Origin: Rickettsiales bacterium
GTDB taxonomy: Bacteria; Pseudomonadota; Alphaproteobacteria; Rs-D84
DNA length: 6,680 nt
NCBI GenBank assembly: GCA_031278055.1
Contig: JAITLD010000067.1
Coordinates: forward strand, 1-6,680
Direction: 5' to 3'
Below the pieces are notes generated by a model that saw nothing but the letters and a program-made list of their open reading frames with translations, did not search any database and was not told the origin of the DNA. The translations under genes were made by a program, and so were the position numbers. Below, piece after piece: positions 1-5,617 of the stretch (the stretch's first letter is position 1; every line of letters starts with the position of its first letter).

Positions 1-2
1 TC

Positions 3-23
3 TTAACTCATAACTCTGAACTC
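3..23. repeat. Intergenic repeat, copy 1 (direct)
   Basis: This 21-bp stretch is identical to 648-668, and 20 bp of it is present in inverted orientation at 581-600. It is built from the words AACTCATAACT and CTGAAC. The copies bracket the secreted-protein gene at 43-513. It may be a dispersed intergenic repeat of this genome, which cannot be tested from one window. Confidence 0.8.
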
Positions 24-42
24 TAAGAAAGGGTGGTAAATT

Positions 43-513
43 ATGAAACGATTGTTTAGATTCTTCTCAATAATAATGCTGATGACCTCAACATCCGCGC
101 ATGCGTTAAAGCTCTGCCAATTGGAATGGCAGGACGCGTGGAAAAATGCGTCAGGAACATTATCGGCGGCATCATATAAATGTACACGAAGTTGGACAGC
201 TGGTGCCCCCGGCACATGGGCAGTAACATCAGACCAAGGTTCCACAGGAGTAAAACATACGATAAGCGGCGCTGCAATATGCTCTGCCTTAGAAACATAC
301 GCTACTTCGATTGACACGGCAACAGCAGAGAATAATAGGTATTGTCATTGTTTGATGACAAGTCCAAACCTTGGCGGTTCTTGGGTGTTCCTGAGCGCCT
401 TTGCGTCGGCGTCCGATTGCGCGCTCGACTGTGCGCTCGGTTGCGCGGCGGGCTGCGTCCTGCGCGGCGCGAGCGGCTCGTGCTCCCGCGCCGCAGTGCT
501 CTCTCTTCCATAA
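43..513 (+). CDS. Small secreted cysteine-rich protein, function unknown
   Basis: The product is 156 aa with a clear Sec signal peptide: basic KRLFR, a hydrophobic stretch to about residue 18, and an AHA cleavage site after residue 21. The mature part has ten cysteines (25, 47, 80, 101, 103, 126, 130, 134, 138, 147). They include a CHC pair at 101-103 and a C-x3-C ladder at 126-138, so disulfides or metal binding in the periplasm or outside the cell are plausible. The segments WVFLSAF and SASDCALDCA (114-131) resemble short cysteine-rich secreted proteins I associate with uncultured gut alphaproteobacteria; that is recollection, not a search result. The start ATG has AAGGG about 9 nt upstream. 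The first two thirds use AT-rich codons, while 400-500 is nearly all GC, unlike the housekeeping genes downstream. A transcription start, if within reach, would lie left of the window. No enzymatic motif is visible. Confidence 0.7.
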   Translation: MKRLFRFFSIIMLMTSTSAHALKLCQLEWQDAWKNASGTLSAASYKCTRSWTAGAPGTWAVTSDQGSTGVKHTISGAAICSALETYATSIDTATAENNRYCHCLMTSPNLGGSWVFLSAFASASDCALDCALGCAAGCVLRGASGSCSRAAVLSLP

Positions 514-521
514 CAATTTTT

Positions 522-547
522 GTCATTCCCGCGCAGGCGGGAATAGG
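522..547. repeat. REP-like palindrome (ATTCCCGC/GCGGGAAT)
   Basis: Perfect 8-bp arms at 525-532 and 537-544 enclose the 4-nt loop GCAG, with GTC preceding. This matches a widespread type of short bacterial intergenic palindrome (GTCATTCCCGC...GCGGGAAT) found in many genomes. It lies 9 nt after the stop codon of the secreted-protein gene and could stabilise or help end that transcript. No long T run follows, so a terminator call would be weak. Confidence 0.7.
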
Positions 548-580
548 GTCTATTTTATTGAAACATGGAAACTGACAAGA

Positions 581-668
581 GAGTTCAGAGTTATGAGTTA
601 CGAGTTCAGAATGGCAGTGCTTAATTGATTGATAATTGATAATTTTTTTAACTCATAACTCTGAACTC
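581..668. repeat. Long inverted repeat from copies 2 and 3 of the intergenic repeat
   Basis: Positions 581-600 are the exact reverse complement of 649-668, so the pair could form a 20-bp stem around a 48-nt AT-rich loop that contains the near-tandem ATTGAT/AATTGAT words (about 621-642). Position 648-668 also repeats 3-23 exactly. The rest of 514-745 is AT-rich, non-coding and contains nothing else I recognise apart from the rmuC promoter. Confidence 0.75.
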
Positions 669-711
669 ATAACTGTTAAAGGCCCTGGCGTTTTTTGCAA
701 AAACATATTTT

Positions 712-739
712 TTGTTTTGTTTGAAATTCATTGTATAAT
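712..739 (+). promoter_or_regulatory. Sigma70-type promoter of rmuC
   Basis: TTGTTT at 712-717 and a perfect TATAAT at 734-739 are separated by 16 bp. The expected transcription start, 6-7 bases after the -10 box, falls at about 745-746, which is the A of the rmuC ATG. There is no room for a ribosome binding site between, so the transcript would be leaderless. Confidence 0.55.
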
Positions 740-745
740 CCGGTC

Positions 746-1888
746 ATGGAATTTGTCGCAATTGGCGCCTTTGTCGTCGGGTTTATGTTGGGGTGGCTGT
801 TAAAGCCGCGTTCGGACGCGGCCGCATTGAAAGAAAATCTTGATAAATATCAGAAAGAAAATATCCGCCTGGTTGCGGAAAACGCGCGCCTGTCCGCGTT
901 AAACGGCGAACTGCCGAAATATATCGAATTGTTGTCCGGCCGCGTTTTGGAAGATAATGGCGAGCGGCAGGCGAAAAAATTGGACGATTTCATGCGCCCG
1001 TTCAAAGAGCAGATGGAGAAAATAGAAAAGTCGGCGACCGAAAACAAAGCGTCGTTCGAACAGCAGATAAAGAATTTGATGACGACGAGCGGCAGCCTGC
1101 AAAAAGAAGCGTCAGACTTGACCAGGGCGCTACGCGGCGACAAAAAAATCCTGGGCAATTTCGGAGAATTGCAATTAAAAAGGATTCTCGAAATCGCAGG
1201 ACTCGTCGAAGGGCGCGACTATGCCTGTCAGGAATGCGTTGCGGACGACGGGGGCAGGTTTTTCACGGATTTTGTAATCATTCTGCCGGATGACAGGCGC
1301 ATTGTCGTTGATTCGAAATTCACATTGAACAGTTATGCGGATTTTGTGAACGAAACCGACGAGGCAAAGAAAAAAGATTTTTTGCGACAGTTTCTGGATG
1401 CGACAAAGAAACACATAGATTCCTTGTCTTCGAAAGAATATCAAAATAAAGTCGCGTCGAGTGTCGGCGGAAACAAACTTGATTTCGTCGTGATGTTCAT
1501 GCCGCTCGAGCATGCGTATATGGATTTGCTGCAATTCGAGCCGAAATTATATGACTATGCTTTTTCGCGGCATGTAATGCTCGCGACGCCGTCGCTGTTG
1601 CTGCCGTTGGTCAGAACAATCAATAATTTGTGGAAAATAGAAAAGCAAAACAAGAATGTCGAGAAAGTCATTGCGTCATTGCAGGGCCTGTATGATAAAT
1701 ATGCCGGTTTCCTAGGTAATTTCGTTGATGTAAAAACACGGTTGGACAGCGCGATGAAATCTTATGATAACGCCGAAAAGCAATTGTCGGGGCGCGGCGG
1801 CCTGTCGTCCCGATTCAACCGCATGGCGGAATTGGGCGGAATTCAGACAACGAAAGAATTGGCGATACAAGGCGATGATGATGAATAA
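746..1888 (+). CDS. rmuC: RmuC family DNA recombination protein
   Basis: RmuC proteins are predicted membrane-tethered nucleases that limit rearrangements at DNA inverted repeats; the biochemical reaction is poorly known. The 380-aa product has an N-terminal membrane segment (about 2-18), a long coiled coil (about 25-125) rich in K/E/L heptads, and then the RmuC domain (about 127-350). Family strings are LRGDKKILGNFGELQL (129-144), the nuclease-like pair D175...DSK (189-191), and VMFMPLEHAYMDLLQFEP (249-266). The ATG at 746 is preferred over TTG at 731 because the protein then begins at the membrane segment and TTG lies in the promoter spacer and -10 region. There is no Shine-Dalgarno sequence. 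The gene heads the rmuC-def-fmt-truA cluster and its 3' end overlaps def. The downstream genes probably depend at least partly on its promoter. Confidence 0.92.
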   Translation: MEFVAIGAFVVGFMLGWLLKPRSDAAALKENLDKYQKENIRLVAENARLSALNGELPKYIELLSGRVLEDNGERQAKKLDDFMRPFKEQMEKIEKSATENKASFEQQIKNLMTTSGSLQKEASDLTRALRGDKKILGNFGELQLKRILEIAGLVEGRDYACQECVADDGGRFFTDFVIILPDDRRIVVDSKFTLNSYADFVNETDEAKKKDFLRQFLDATKKHIDSLSSKEYQNKVASSVGGNKLDFVVMFMPLEHAYMDLLQFEPKLYDYAFSRHVMLATPSLLLPLVRTINNLWKIEKQNKNVEKVIASLQGLYDKYAGFLGNFVDVKTRLDSAMKSYDNAEKQLSGRGGLSSRFNRMAELGGIQTTKELAIQGDDDE

Positions 1889-2402
1889 GTTGAAATTGCA
1901 TTTTGTTGGCGATCAAATTTTGCGCGAGAAAGCCGCACCAGTCGCGAAAGTCGATGATAAAATTCGCGAGATTTTATCGGAAATGGAAAAAATCATGCGC
2001 GCCGAGTCGGGCGCGGGGCTGGCCGCGCCGCAGGTCGGAATCTTGAAACGCATGCTGATTTTTTTGGAAATCGAAAAGCATGGCGAAAAAATCACCGTTT
2101 ACAAATGCGTGAATCCGAAAATAATCTCATGCTCCGAGAAACGCGTCGCGATTGACGAAGGCTGCCTGTCTGTTCAGGGGCCCGACGGTCCTATTTTCGC
2201 CGGCGTCGACCGGCCCGAATCAGTTGTCGCGGAATGGATTGATGAAAACGGCGCAATGCAAAAAAAAGAATTTTCGGGATACGCGGCGCGCGCGATTCAA
2301 CATGAAATCGACCATTTGGACGGAATTTTATTTATCGATTATCTTTCAAGCGCCAAGCGGGAAATGGTGATGAGGAAAGTTAAAAAGAGACATGGGAATT
2401 AA
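1881..2402 (+). CDS. def: Peptide deformylase
   Basis: This cytoplasmic metalloenzyme removes the formyl group from the N-terminal formyl-Met of nascent proteins. All three family motifs are intact in the 173-aa product: GAGLAAPQVG (44-53), EGCLS (93-97) and QHEIDH (140-145). Metal ligands are C95, H141 and H145, and E142 is the catalytic base. Length is typical. Three consecutive in-frame ATGs occur at 1875, 1878 and 1881; the last is chosen because AAGG (1869-1872) then sits 8 nt upstream, although 1878 is also possible. The first codons overlap the last 8 bases of rmuC, suggesting translational coupling. It precedes fmt, the enzyme that adds the group Def removes, which is a classic pairing. 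Confidence 0.95.
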   Translation: MNKLKLHFVGDQILREKAAPVAKVDDKIREILSEMEKIMRAESGAGLAAPQVGILKRMLIFLEIEKHGEKITVYKCVNPKIISCSEKRVAIDEGCLSVQGPDGPIFAGVDRPESVVAEWIDENGAMQKKEFSGYAARAIQHEIDHLDGILFIDYLSSAKREMVMRKVKKRHGN

Positions 2403-2430
2403 CAATTATTGAAACATGTCCCATGTTTCA
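2390..2430 (+). promoter_or_regulatory. Palindrome with an alternative pairing before fmt
   Basis: TGAAACATG (2410-2418) and CATGTTTCA (2422-2430) form a perfect 9-bp stem with a 3-nt loop, ending 5 nt before the fmt Shine-Dalgarno. A competing 8-bp pairing joins ACATGGGA at the end of def (2390-2397) to TCCCATGT (2419-2426). The two cannot coexist. It may be an RNA switch, a transcription-factor palindrome, or only a dispersed repeat: the word TTATTGAAACATG at 2406-2418 also occurs at 555-567. Confidence 0.4.
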
Positions 2431-2447
2431 TGATTGGAGTATTTTTT

Positions 2448-3251
2448 ATGAAAGTAATTTTGATGGGGACCCCCGATTTTGTGGTTCCGATTTTTGAAGC
2501 GGTTGCGAATGAACATGATGTTATCTCCGTATTCACGCGCGCGCCAAAGCCTGCGGGCCGCCGGCGTGTTCTGGCAAAGACGCCGGCGCATGTTTGGGCG
2601 GAATCAAAAAATTTTCCGGTTTATACGGATATAAAAAAAATCATCGGACTGCCGCGGCCGGATTATATTATCGTTGCGGCCTATGGCGTGATTTTGAAGC
2701 AATATGTCATGGATTTGGCGCCGTGTCTGAATATTCATCCCTCTTTGCTGCCGAAATACCGCGGCGCGGCCCCGATTATTTCAGCGGTTATGAACGGTGA
2801 TTGTGAAAGCGGCGTGTGTCTGATGAAAATGGCGGCAGAGGTTGACGCGGGCGATATTTTGATGTGCGAAAAGTTTTCAATCGGCGAAAACGAAACGACT
2901 GCGGACATTGAAAAGAAAGCGGCCGCAATCGCGGCGCGCTTGATTTTGGATTATTTGGAATCGCCCGAAAAATATCCGCGCCGCCCGCAGGTCGGGATTC
3001 CCACATTTACGAAAAAAATCATGGCGGCCGACGCGATTATCGATTGGAAAAAAACGCCGACAGAGATACATAATAAAATTCGCGCGGTCGGCGGCAGGAC
3101 GAAAATCAACGGGACCGACGTGAAAATCCTTGAAACTAAAATTGAAGATGGAAAATTGAAAATCGTGCGTCTGCAACCGGCGGGAAAAAATCCGATGATG
3201 TGGGCGGACTTTGAGAACGGTCGGCGAGGAATTATAAAAATAGGGGAATAA
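2448..3251 (+). CDS. fmt: Methionyl-tRNA formyltransferase (short form)
   Basis: Fmt transfers a formyl group from 10-formyl-tetrahydrofolate to Met-tRNAi for translation initiation. The N-terminal Rossmann domain (about 1-185) starts GTPDFV and carries the signature NIHPSLLPKYRGAAP (95-109). Catalytic-type residues are N95, H97 and D133 (in EVDAGDI). PAGRRR at 35-40 corresponds to the basic tRNA-contact loop. The C-terminal domain begins near TFTKKI and DWKKTPTEIHNKIRA (199-213). Total length is 267 aa against about 310 for typical homologs, the deficit lying in the C-terminal domain. The ATG at 2448 has GGAG 8 nt upstream; an in-frame TTG at 2409 would put the palindrome inside the gene and add residues before the normal start, so it was rejected. 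It sits 45 nt after def. Confidence 0.93.
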   Translation: MKVILMGTPDFVVPIFEAVANEHDVISVFTRAPKPAGRRRVLAKTPAHVWAESKNFPVYTDIKKIIGLPRPDYIIVAAYGVILKQYVMDLAPCLNIHPSLLPKYRGAAPIISAVMNGDCESGVCLMKMAAEVDAGDILMCEKFSIGENETTADIEKKAAAIAARLILDYLESPEKYPRRPQVGIPTFTKKIMAADAIIDWKKTPTEIHNKIRAVGGRTKINGTDVKILETKIEDGKLKIVRLQPAGKNPMMWADFENGRRGIIKIGE

Positions 3252-3298
3252 AATGACAATGGGGATAAAAAGACAATTTGTTTGTTTTGGCGGAAAAA

Positions 3299-4036
3299 AT
3301 GCGCTGCAAAATAATTCTTGAATACGACGGAACCGAGTTGATCGGCTTTCAGAAAAACAAGGACGGCGATTCGGTAGAGTCGCTGGTCGAGGAAGCCGTA
3401 TTCAAATTTTCGGGTGCGCGGTCCGAGGTCGTCGCGTGCGGGCGGACCGACGCGGGCGTTCACGCGGTCGCAATGCCGGCGCATTTTGATATAAGGGACA
3501 TGAAGCGCGAGGCAATCGGCAAGATAAAAAACGCGCTCAATTTTTATCTGATGAATTCGCCGGTTTCGGTCGCGTCGTGCGAGCGGGTCGCGGATGATTG
3601 GCACGCGCGTTTTTCATGCGTTCGGCGCAGTTATAGATATCTAGTCGCGAATCAGGATTTTCCGCCGGTTATCGACAAGAATTTCACATGGTGGGTCCCG
3701 CAAAAACTGGACATCGACGCAATGCGGGCGGCTGCGGGGAAATTAATCGGCAATCACGACTTTTCGTCATTTCGCGCCGCGGAATGCCAGGCGGGGTCGC
3801 CGGTTAAAACCCTGGATAGGATCGAATTGTCAATCGATGGTCGTCGATTGGCGATTGATTTTTCCGCCAAGTCGTTCCTTCATCATCAAATCAGAAACAT
3901 GGTCGGAACACTGGTTGAAATCGGGCGCGGCAAACCCGTCGACATTGGCGCGGTTCTGGACGCGCGCGACCGGCGCGCCGCGGGGCCGACCGCGCCGGCG
4001 CGCGGGCTTTTTTTCATTAATGGAGAATACGAATGA
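3299..4036 (+). CDS. truA: tRNA pseudouridine(38-40) synthase TruA
   Basis: TruA converts uridines 38-40 in the anticodon arm of many tRNAs to pseudouridine. The 245-aa product contains LEYDGTELIGFQ (7-18), the catalytic motif CGRTDAGVHA (48-57) with nucleophile D51, RRSYRYLV (109-116), and the second-domain strings FSSFRA (155-160) and FLHHQIRNMVGTLVEIGRGK (193-212). Length is slightly below the E. coli enzyme (270 aa). The ATG at 3299 is chosen because MRCKIILEYDGT matches the family N-terminus; GGCGGA at 3289-3294 is a weak binding site. A TTG at 3278 would only add MFVLAEK. The gene lies 47 nt after fmt and overlaps the next gene by ATGA. Its last 20 codons are extremely GC-rich and contain a terminator-like hairpin. 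Confidence 0.95.
   Translation: MRCKIILEYDGTELIGFQKNKDGDSVESLVEEAVFKFSGARSEVVACGRTDAGVHAVAMPAHFDIRDMKREAIGKIKNALNFYLMNSPVSVASCERVADDWHARFSCVRRSYRYLVANQDFPPVIDKNFTWWVPQKLDIDAMRAAAGKLIGNHDFSSFRAAECQAGSPVKTLDRIELSIDGRRLAIDFSAKSFLHHQIRNMVGTLVEIGRGKPVDIGAVLDARDRRAAGPTAPARGLFFINGEYE
3963..4014 (+). terminator. Intrinsic-terminator-like hairpin inside the 3' end of truA
   Basis: Bases 3963-3968 and 3970-3977 pair with 3999-4004 and 3991-3998, giving 14 GC-only base pairs with one bulged A (3969) and a 13-nt loop. GGC and seven consecutive T (4008-4014) follow. It lies over TruA codons 222-239, 22 nt before the truA stop, so translating ribosomes would interfere with folding. GC-rich codon bias could produce part of this by chance. 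Confidence 0.5.
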
Positions 4037-4620
4037 TTTATCTGATTTATTTTTCTCTTTTTGTCGAGGCCGTCGTCATAGTCGTTTGTTTTTCGGCGGG
4101 CCTTGATTTTTTCATATCCGCTCTGCGGCGCAATGCGCCGGAAATACCCAGCTCCGCGAAATTGCGCGCCGCCATTGTGCGCGAAATCGCCGAAAATTAT
4201 CCAGATGCCAAAACGGTGCTTGATATAGGGGCGTGCTATGGCGGCATGGCGCGCGCGGTTGCCGTGAAGTTTCCGGACAAAAAAGTTTTCGGGATTGAAA
4301 TAATGCCGGCGCCGTATCTGGTATCCAGAATTCTAAAATTCTTTCGCGGACCGAAAAACATGGGGCTTATTTTCGGCGACGGGATGAAGTTCGTGGAAAA
4401 GTCGGACGGATTCGACATCGGAATCACCTGGCTTCTGTCCCCGATGATGGGGCGCGTCGAGAAAATTTCCGGAAAATTCGGCGTCATGCTGGTTTTGGAT
4501 TTCAAATTGCCGAACAAAACTCCGACGCGCGTCATCAAATTGCATGCGACCGGCGCGCGCGCCAGCGCGCCTTTTCATATCCTGTATGTTTATGAAAATC
4601 CGCGAATTAAAAGCGCTTGA
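4033..4620 (+). CDS. Membrane-anchored class I SAM methyltransferase-like protein
   Basis: The substrate is unknown. The 195-aa product begins with one hydrophobic segment (about 2-24), suggesting membrane anchoring. A Rossmann-type methyltransferase core follows: motif I VLDIGACYGG (62-71), which binds S-adenosylmethionine, an acidic strand end FGIEIMP (86-92, E89 expected to contact the ribose), and a later GD (115-116). The domain is short, so it may be a minimal or degenerate methyltransferase, and no DPPY/NPPY-type catalytic motif is visible. The start overlaps the truA stop as ATGA, with GGAG (4022-4025) 7 nt upstream, so it is probably coupled to truA translation. The stop codon lies inside the -35 box of the next promoter. 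The SAM-binding fold is fairly secure and the reaction is not. Confidence 0.75.
   Translation: MIYLIYFSLFVEAVVIVVCFSAGLDFFISALRRNAPEIPSSAKLRAAIVREIAENYPDAKTVLDIGACYGGMARAVAVKFPDKKVFGIEIMPAPYLVSRILKFFRGPKNMGLIFGDGMKFVEKSDGFDIGITWLLSPMMGRVEKISGKFGVMLVLDFKLPNKTPTRVIKLHATGARASAPFHILYVYENPRIKSA
4552..4575 (+). terminator. Terminator-like hairpin near the end of the methyltransferase gene
   Basis: GGCGCGC (4552-4558) pairs with GCGCGCC (4565-4571) over a 6-nt loop, followed directly by TTTT. It is in coding sequence, 43 nt before the stop codon, and no other terminator candidate separates this gene from the rpmE promoter. The T run is short, so termination would be partial at best. Confidence 0.3.
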
Positions 4621-4645
4621 AATTTAAAAATTTCCCTGCTATAAT
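4617..4645 (+). promoter_or_regulatory. Near-consensus sigma70 promoter of rpmE
   Basis: TTGAAA (4617-4622), a 17-bp spacer and a perfect TATAAT (4640-4645) with an extended -10 TG (4637-4638) make this the best promoter in the window. The predicted start is near 4652, giving a leader of about 18 nt. The -35 box overlaps the TGA stop (4618-4620) of the preceding gene. Confidence 0.85.
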
Positions 4646-4669
4646 CCCCGAGAGATAGAGGCGTTACAT

Positions 4670-4879
4670 ATGAAACAAGGCATTCATCCGGATTATCACA
4701 AGATAACGGTAACTCGTTCGGATGGCACGAAATTGGAAATGTTCTCCACGTCCAATAAAGATTTGACATTGGCTGTGGACAATTTGAATCATCCGGCCTG
4801 GACCGGCCAGCGTATCGCGCGGGACCGCGGCCAGCGCGCCGAGGAATTCAAGAAAAAATTTTCCGGCTTTAAATTTTAA
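4670..4879 (+). CDS. rpmE: 50S ribosomal protein L31 (bL31), cysteine-free form
   Basis: bL31 is a large-subunit protein that takes part in the bridge between subunits near the 5S rRNA and the 30S head. The 69-aa product has the family pattern: M-x3-IHPDYHKITV at the N-terminus, a DG turn (18-19), FSTSNKD (25-31), then VDNLNHPAWTG (36-46) and a basic tail ending FKKKFSGFKF. It has no cysteine, so it is a zinc-independent type and would not serve as a zinc reserve. AGAGG (4657-4661) lies 8 nt before the ATG. It has its own strong promoter. Its stop codon shares one base with the next start (TAATG), so the following CDS is probably translated by ribosome reinitiation. Confidence 0.95.
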   Translation: MKQGIHPDYHKITVTRSDGTKLEMFSTSNKDLTLAVDNLNHPAWTGQRIARDRGQRAEEFKKKFSGFKF

Positions 4880-5550
4880 TGGATATCTCTGAAAAACTTA
4901 TTCACGGTTCCATTGAATTGAATCAAATGTTCGCGGCGTTGCGCCGAACGGCTGACGGATTGCGCCATGATTTTGGCGAGGTTGAGAATCTGCAACAATC
5001 CCTTGTCGGCGCGCGCGGATTCGTCAAGAAGGCGGCCGAAAGAATAGAAGACATGATTTTATCCGACCTGGTGCTGGTGCGCCCGCACGCGGGCCTGTTG
5101 ACGCCATACATGTCGCGCGACGGAGACGGGCGCGACGAATTCGTTTTGGCATTATCCGGCGCCGAGAATTTTGTTCGCGGGATTTATCGCTTTGCGATTT
5201 CGCTTGCGCTCAGAACATTGGGCGAAACAAAGATAGGTTTGGTTTATTCTCCGATAGACGACAGACTGTATTACGCCGAGGCGGGCAAGGGCGCCTATTT
5301 GTTCGCCCCGTATCATTCGCAGCGTCTGCGCGTTTCGCAAAATGAAACCGATATTTTCGGGCGCGACACCGGATGTCCCGCGCTCGATATGGCGTTTATT
5401 GCGGCTGGAAAATTCGACATAATAAAATTACCGCCCTTGGATTATGCCGAGGTTTGCGCCGGCGAATTGCTGGTGAACGAGGCGGGCGGAAAAGTTTGGC
5501 AAGAAAGCGGCAATTTAATTGCCAGTAATGGAAAAATTGACGGGGCGTAG
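4879..5550 (+). CDS. Inositol monophosphatase family protein lacking most metal ligands
   Basis: The fold is recognisable from DFGEVENLQ (31-39), NFVRGIYRFAISLAL (97-111), LVYSPIDDRLYYAEAGKGAY (121-140), ALDMAFIAAGKFD (168-180) and LLVNEAGG (197-204). Members such as SuhB/IMPase hydrolyse sugar or inositol phosphates with Mg2+. Compared by eye with the family, the key residues are changed. The EE pair after the GFL-type turn is P76-Y77. The D-P-L-D-G-T-x-N-F motif reads LALSGAENF (90-98), losing both Asp. The Asp after the FVSAA-like strand is A53. Only the late Asp (D188 in PPLDYAEVCAG) remains. At 223 aa it is somewhat shorter than usual family members (about 260 aa). The frame is intact and well conserved elsewhere, which argues for a non-catalytic role rather than decay. 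No Shine-Dalgarno is visible; the start overlaps the rpmE stop. Its last 10 bases belong to a tRNA gene. Confidence 0.8.
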   Translation: MDISEKLIHGSIELNQMFAALRRTADGLRHDFGEVENLQQSLVGARGFVKKAAERIEDMILSDLVLVRPHAGLLTPYMSRDGDGRDEFVLALSGAENFVRGIYRFAISLALRTLGETKIGLVYSPIDDRLYYAEAGKGAYLFAPYHSQRLRVSQNETDIFGRDTGCPALDMAFIAAGKFDIIKLPPLDYAEVCAGELLVNEAGGKVWQESGNLIASNGKIDGA

Positions 5551-5617
5551 TTCAGTCCGGTAGAATGCTTGCATGGGGTGCAAGTGGTCGCACGTTCAAA
5601 TCGTGTCGCCCCGACCA
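5541..5617 (+). tRNA. tRNA-Pro, anticodon GGG
   Basis: The 77-nt sequence folds as a complete cloverleaf. The acceptor CGGGGCG (5541-5547) pairs with CGCCCCG (5607-5613). The D stem is GTTC (5550-5553) with GAAT (5563-5566). The anticodon stem is CTTGC/GCAAG around the loop ATGGGGT (5573-5579), with GGG at 5575-5577 followed by G37. There is a 5-nt variable region, and the T stem GCACG/CGTGT has loop TTCAAAT. Discriminator A5614 and an encoded CCA (5615-5617) complete it. It decodes CCC/CCU proline codons. It shares its first ten bases with the preceding CDS and is probably cotranscribed from the rpmE promoter. Confidence 0.95.

Noticed and set aside
511..620. Frameshifted continuation of the secreted protein through the REP-like palindrome
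   Set aside because: The other frames read the usual nonsense peptides of this palindrome (PAQAG, HSRAGG), and the annotated frame ends in a plausible RAAVL tail, so no frameshift is needed.
731..745. TTG start for rmuC
   Set aside because: It overlaps the TATAAT -10 box and has no binding site; translation would start upstream of the likely transcription start.
1..745. CRISPR-like array from the repeated words
   Set aside because: Only three copies, one inverted, with irregular spacing and no uniform spacers.
2409..2447. TTG start extending fmt by 13 residues
   Set aside because: No binding site precedes it, it would include the palindrome, and the ATG at 2448 has GGAG and matches the Fmt N-terminus.
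3278..3298. TTG start extending truA by 7 residues
   Set aside because: TruA family members begin close to the conserved LEYDGT segment, which the ATG at 3299 provides.
2951..3604. Long minus-strand open frame (217 codons) across fmt and truA
   Set aside because: It lies opposite two well-supported conserved genes, has Arg/Ile-rich composition typical of an antisense shadow of GCG/CGC codons, and shows no family motif.
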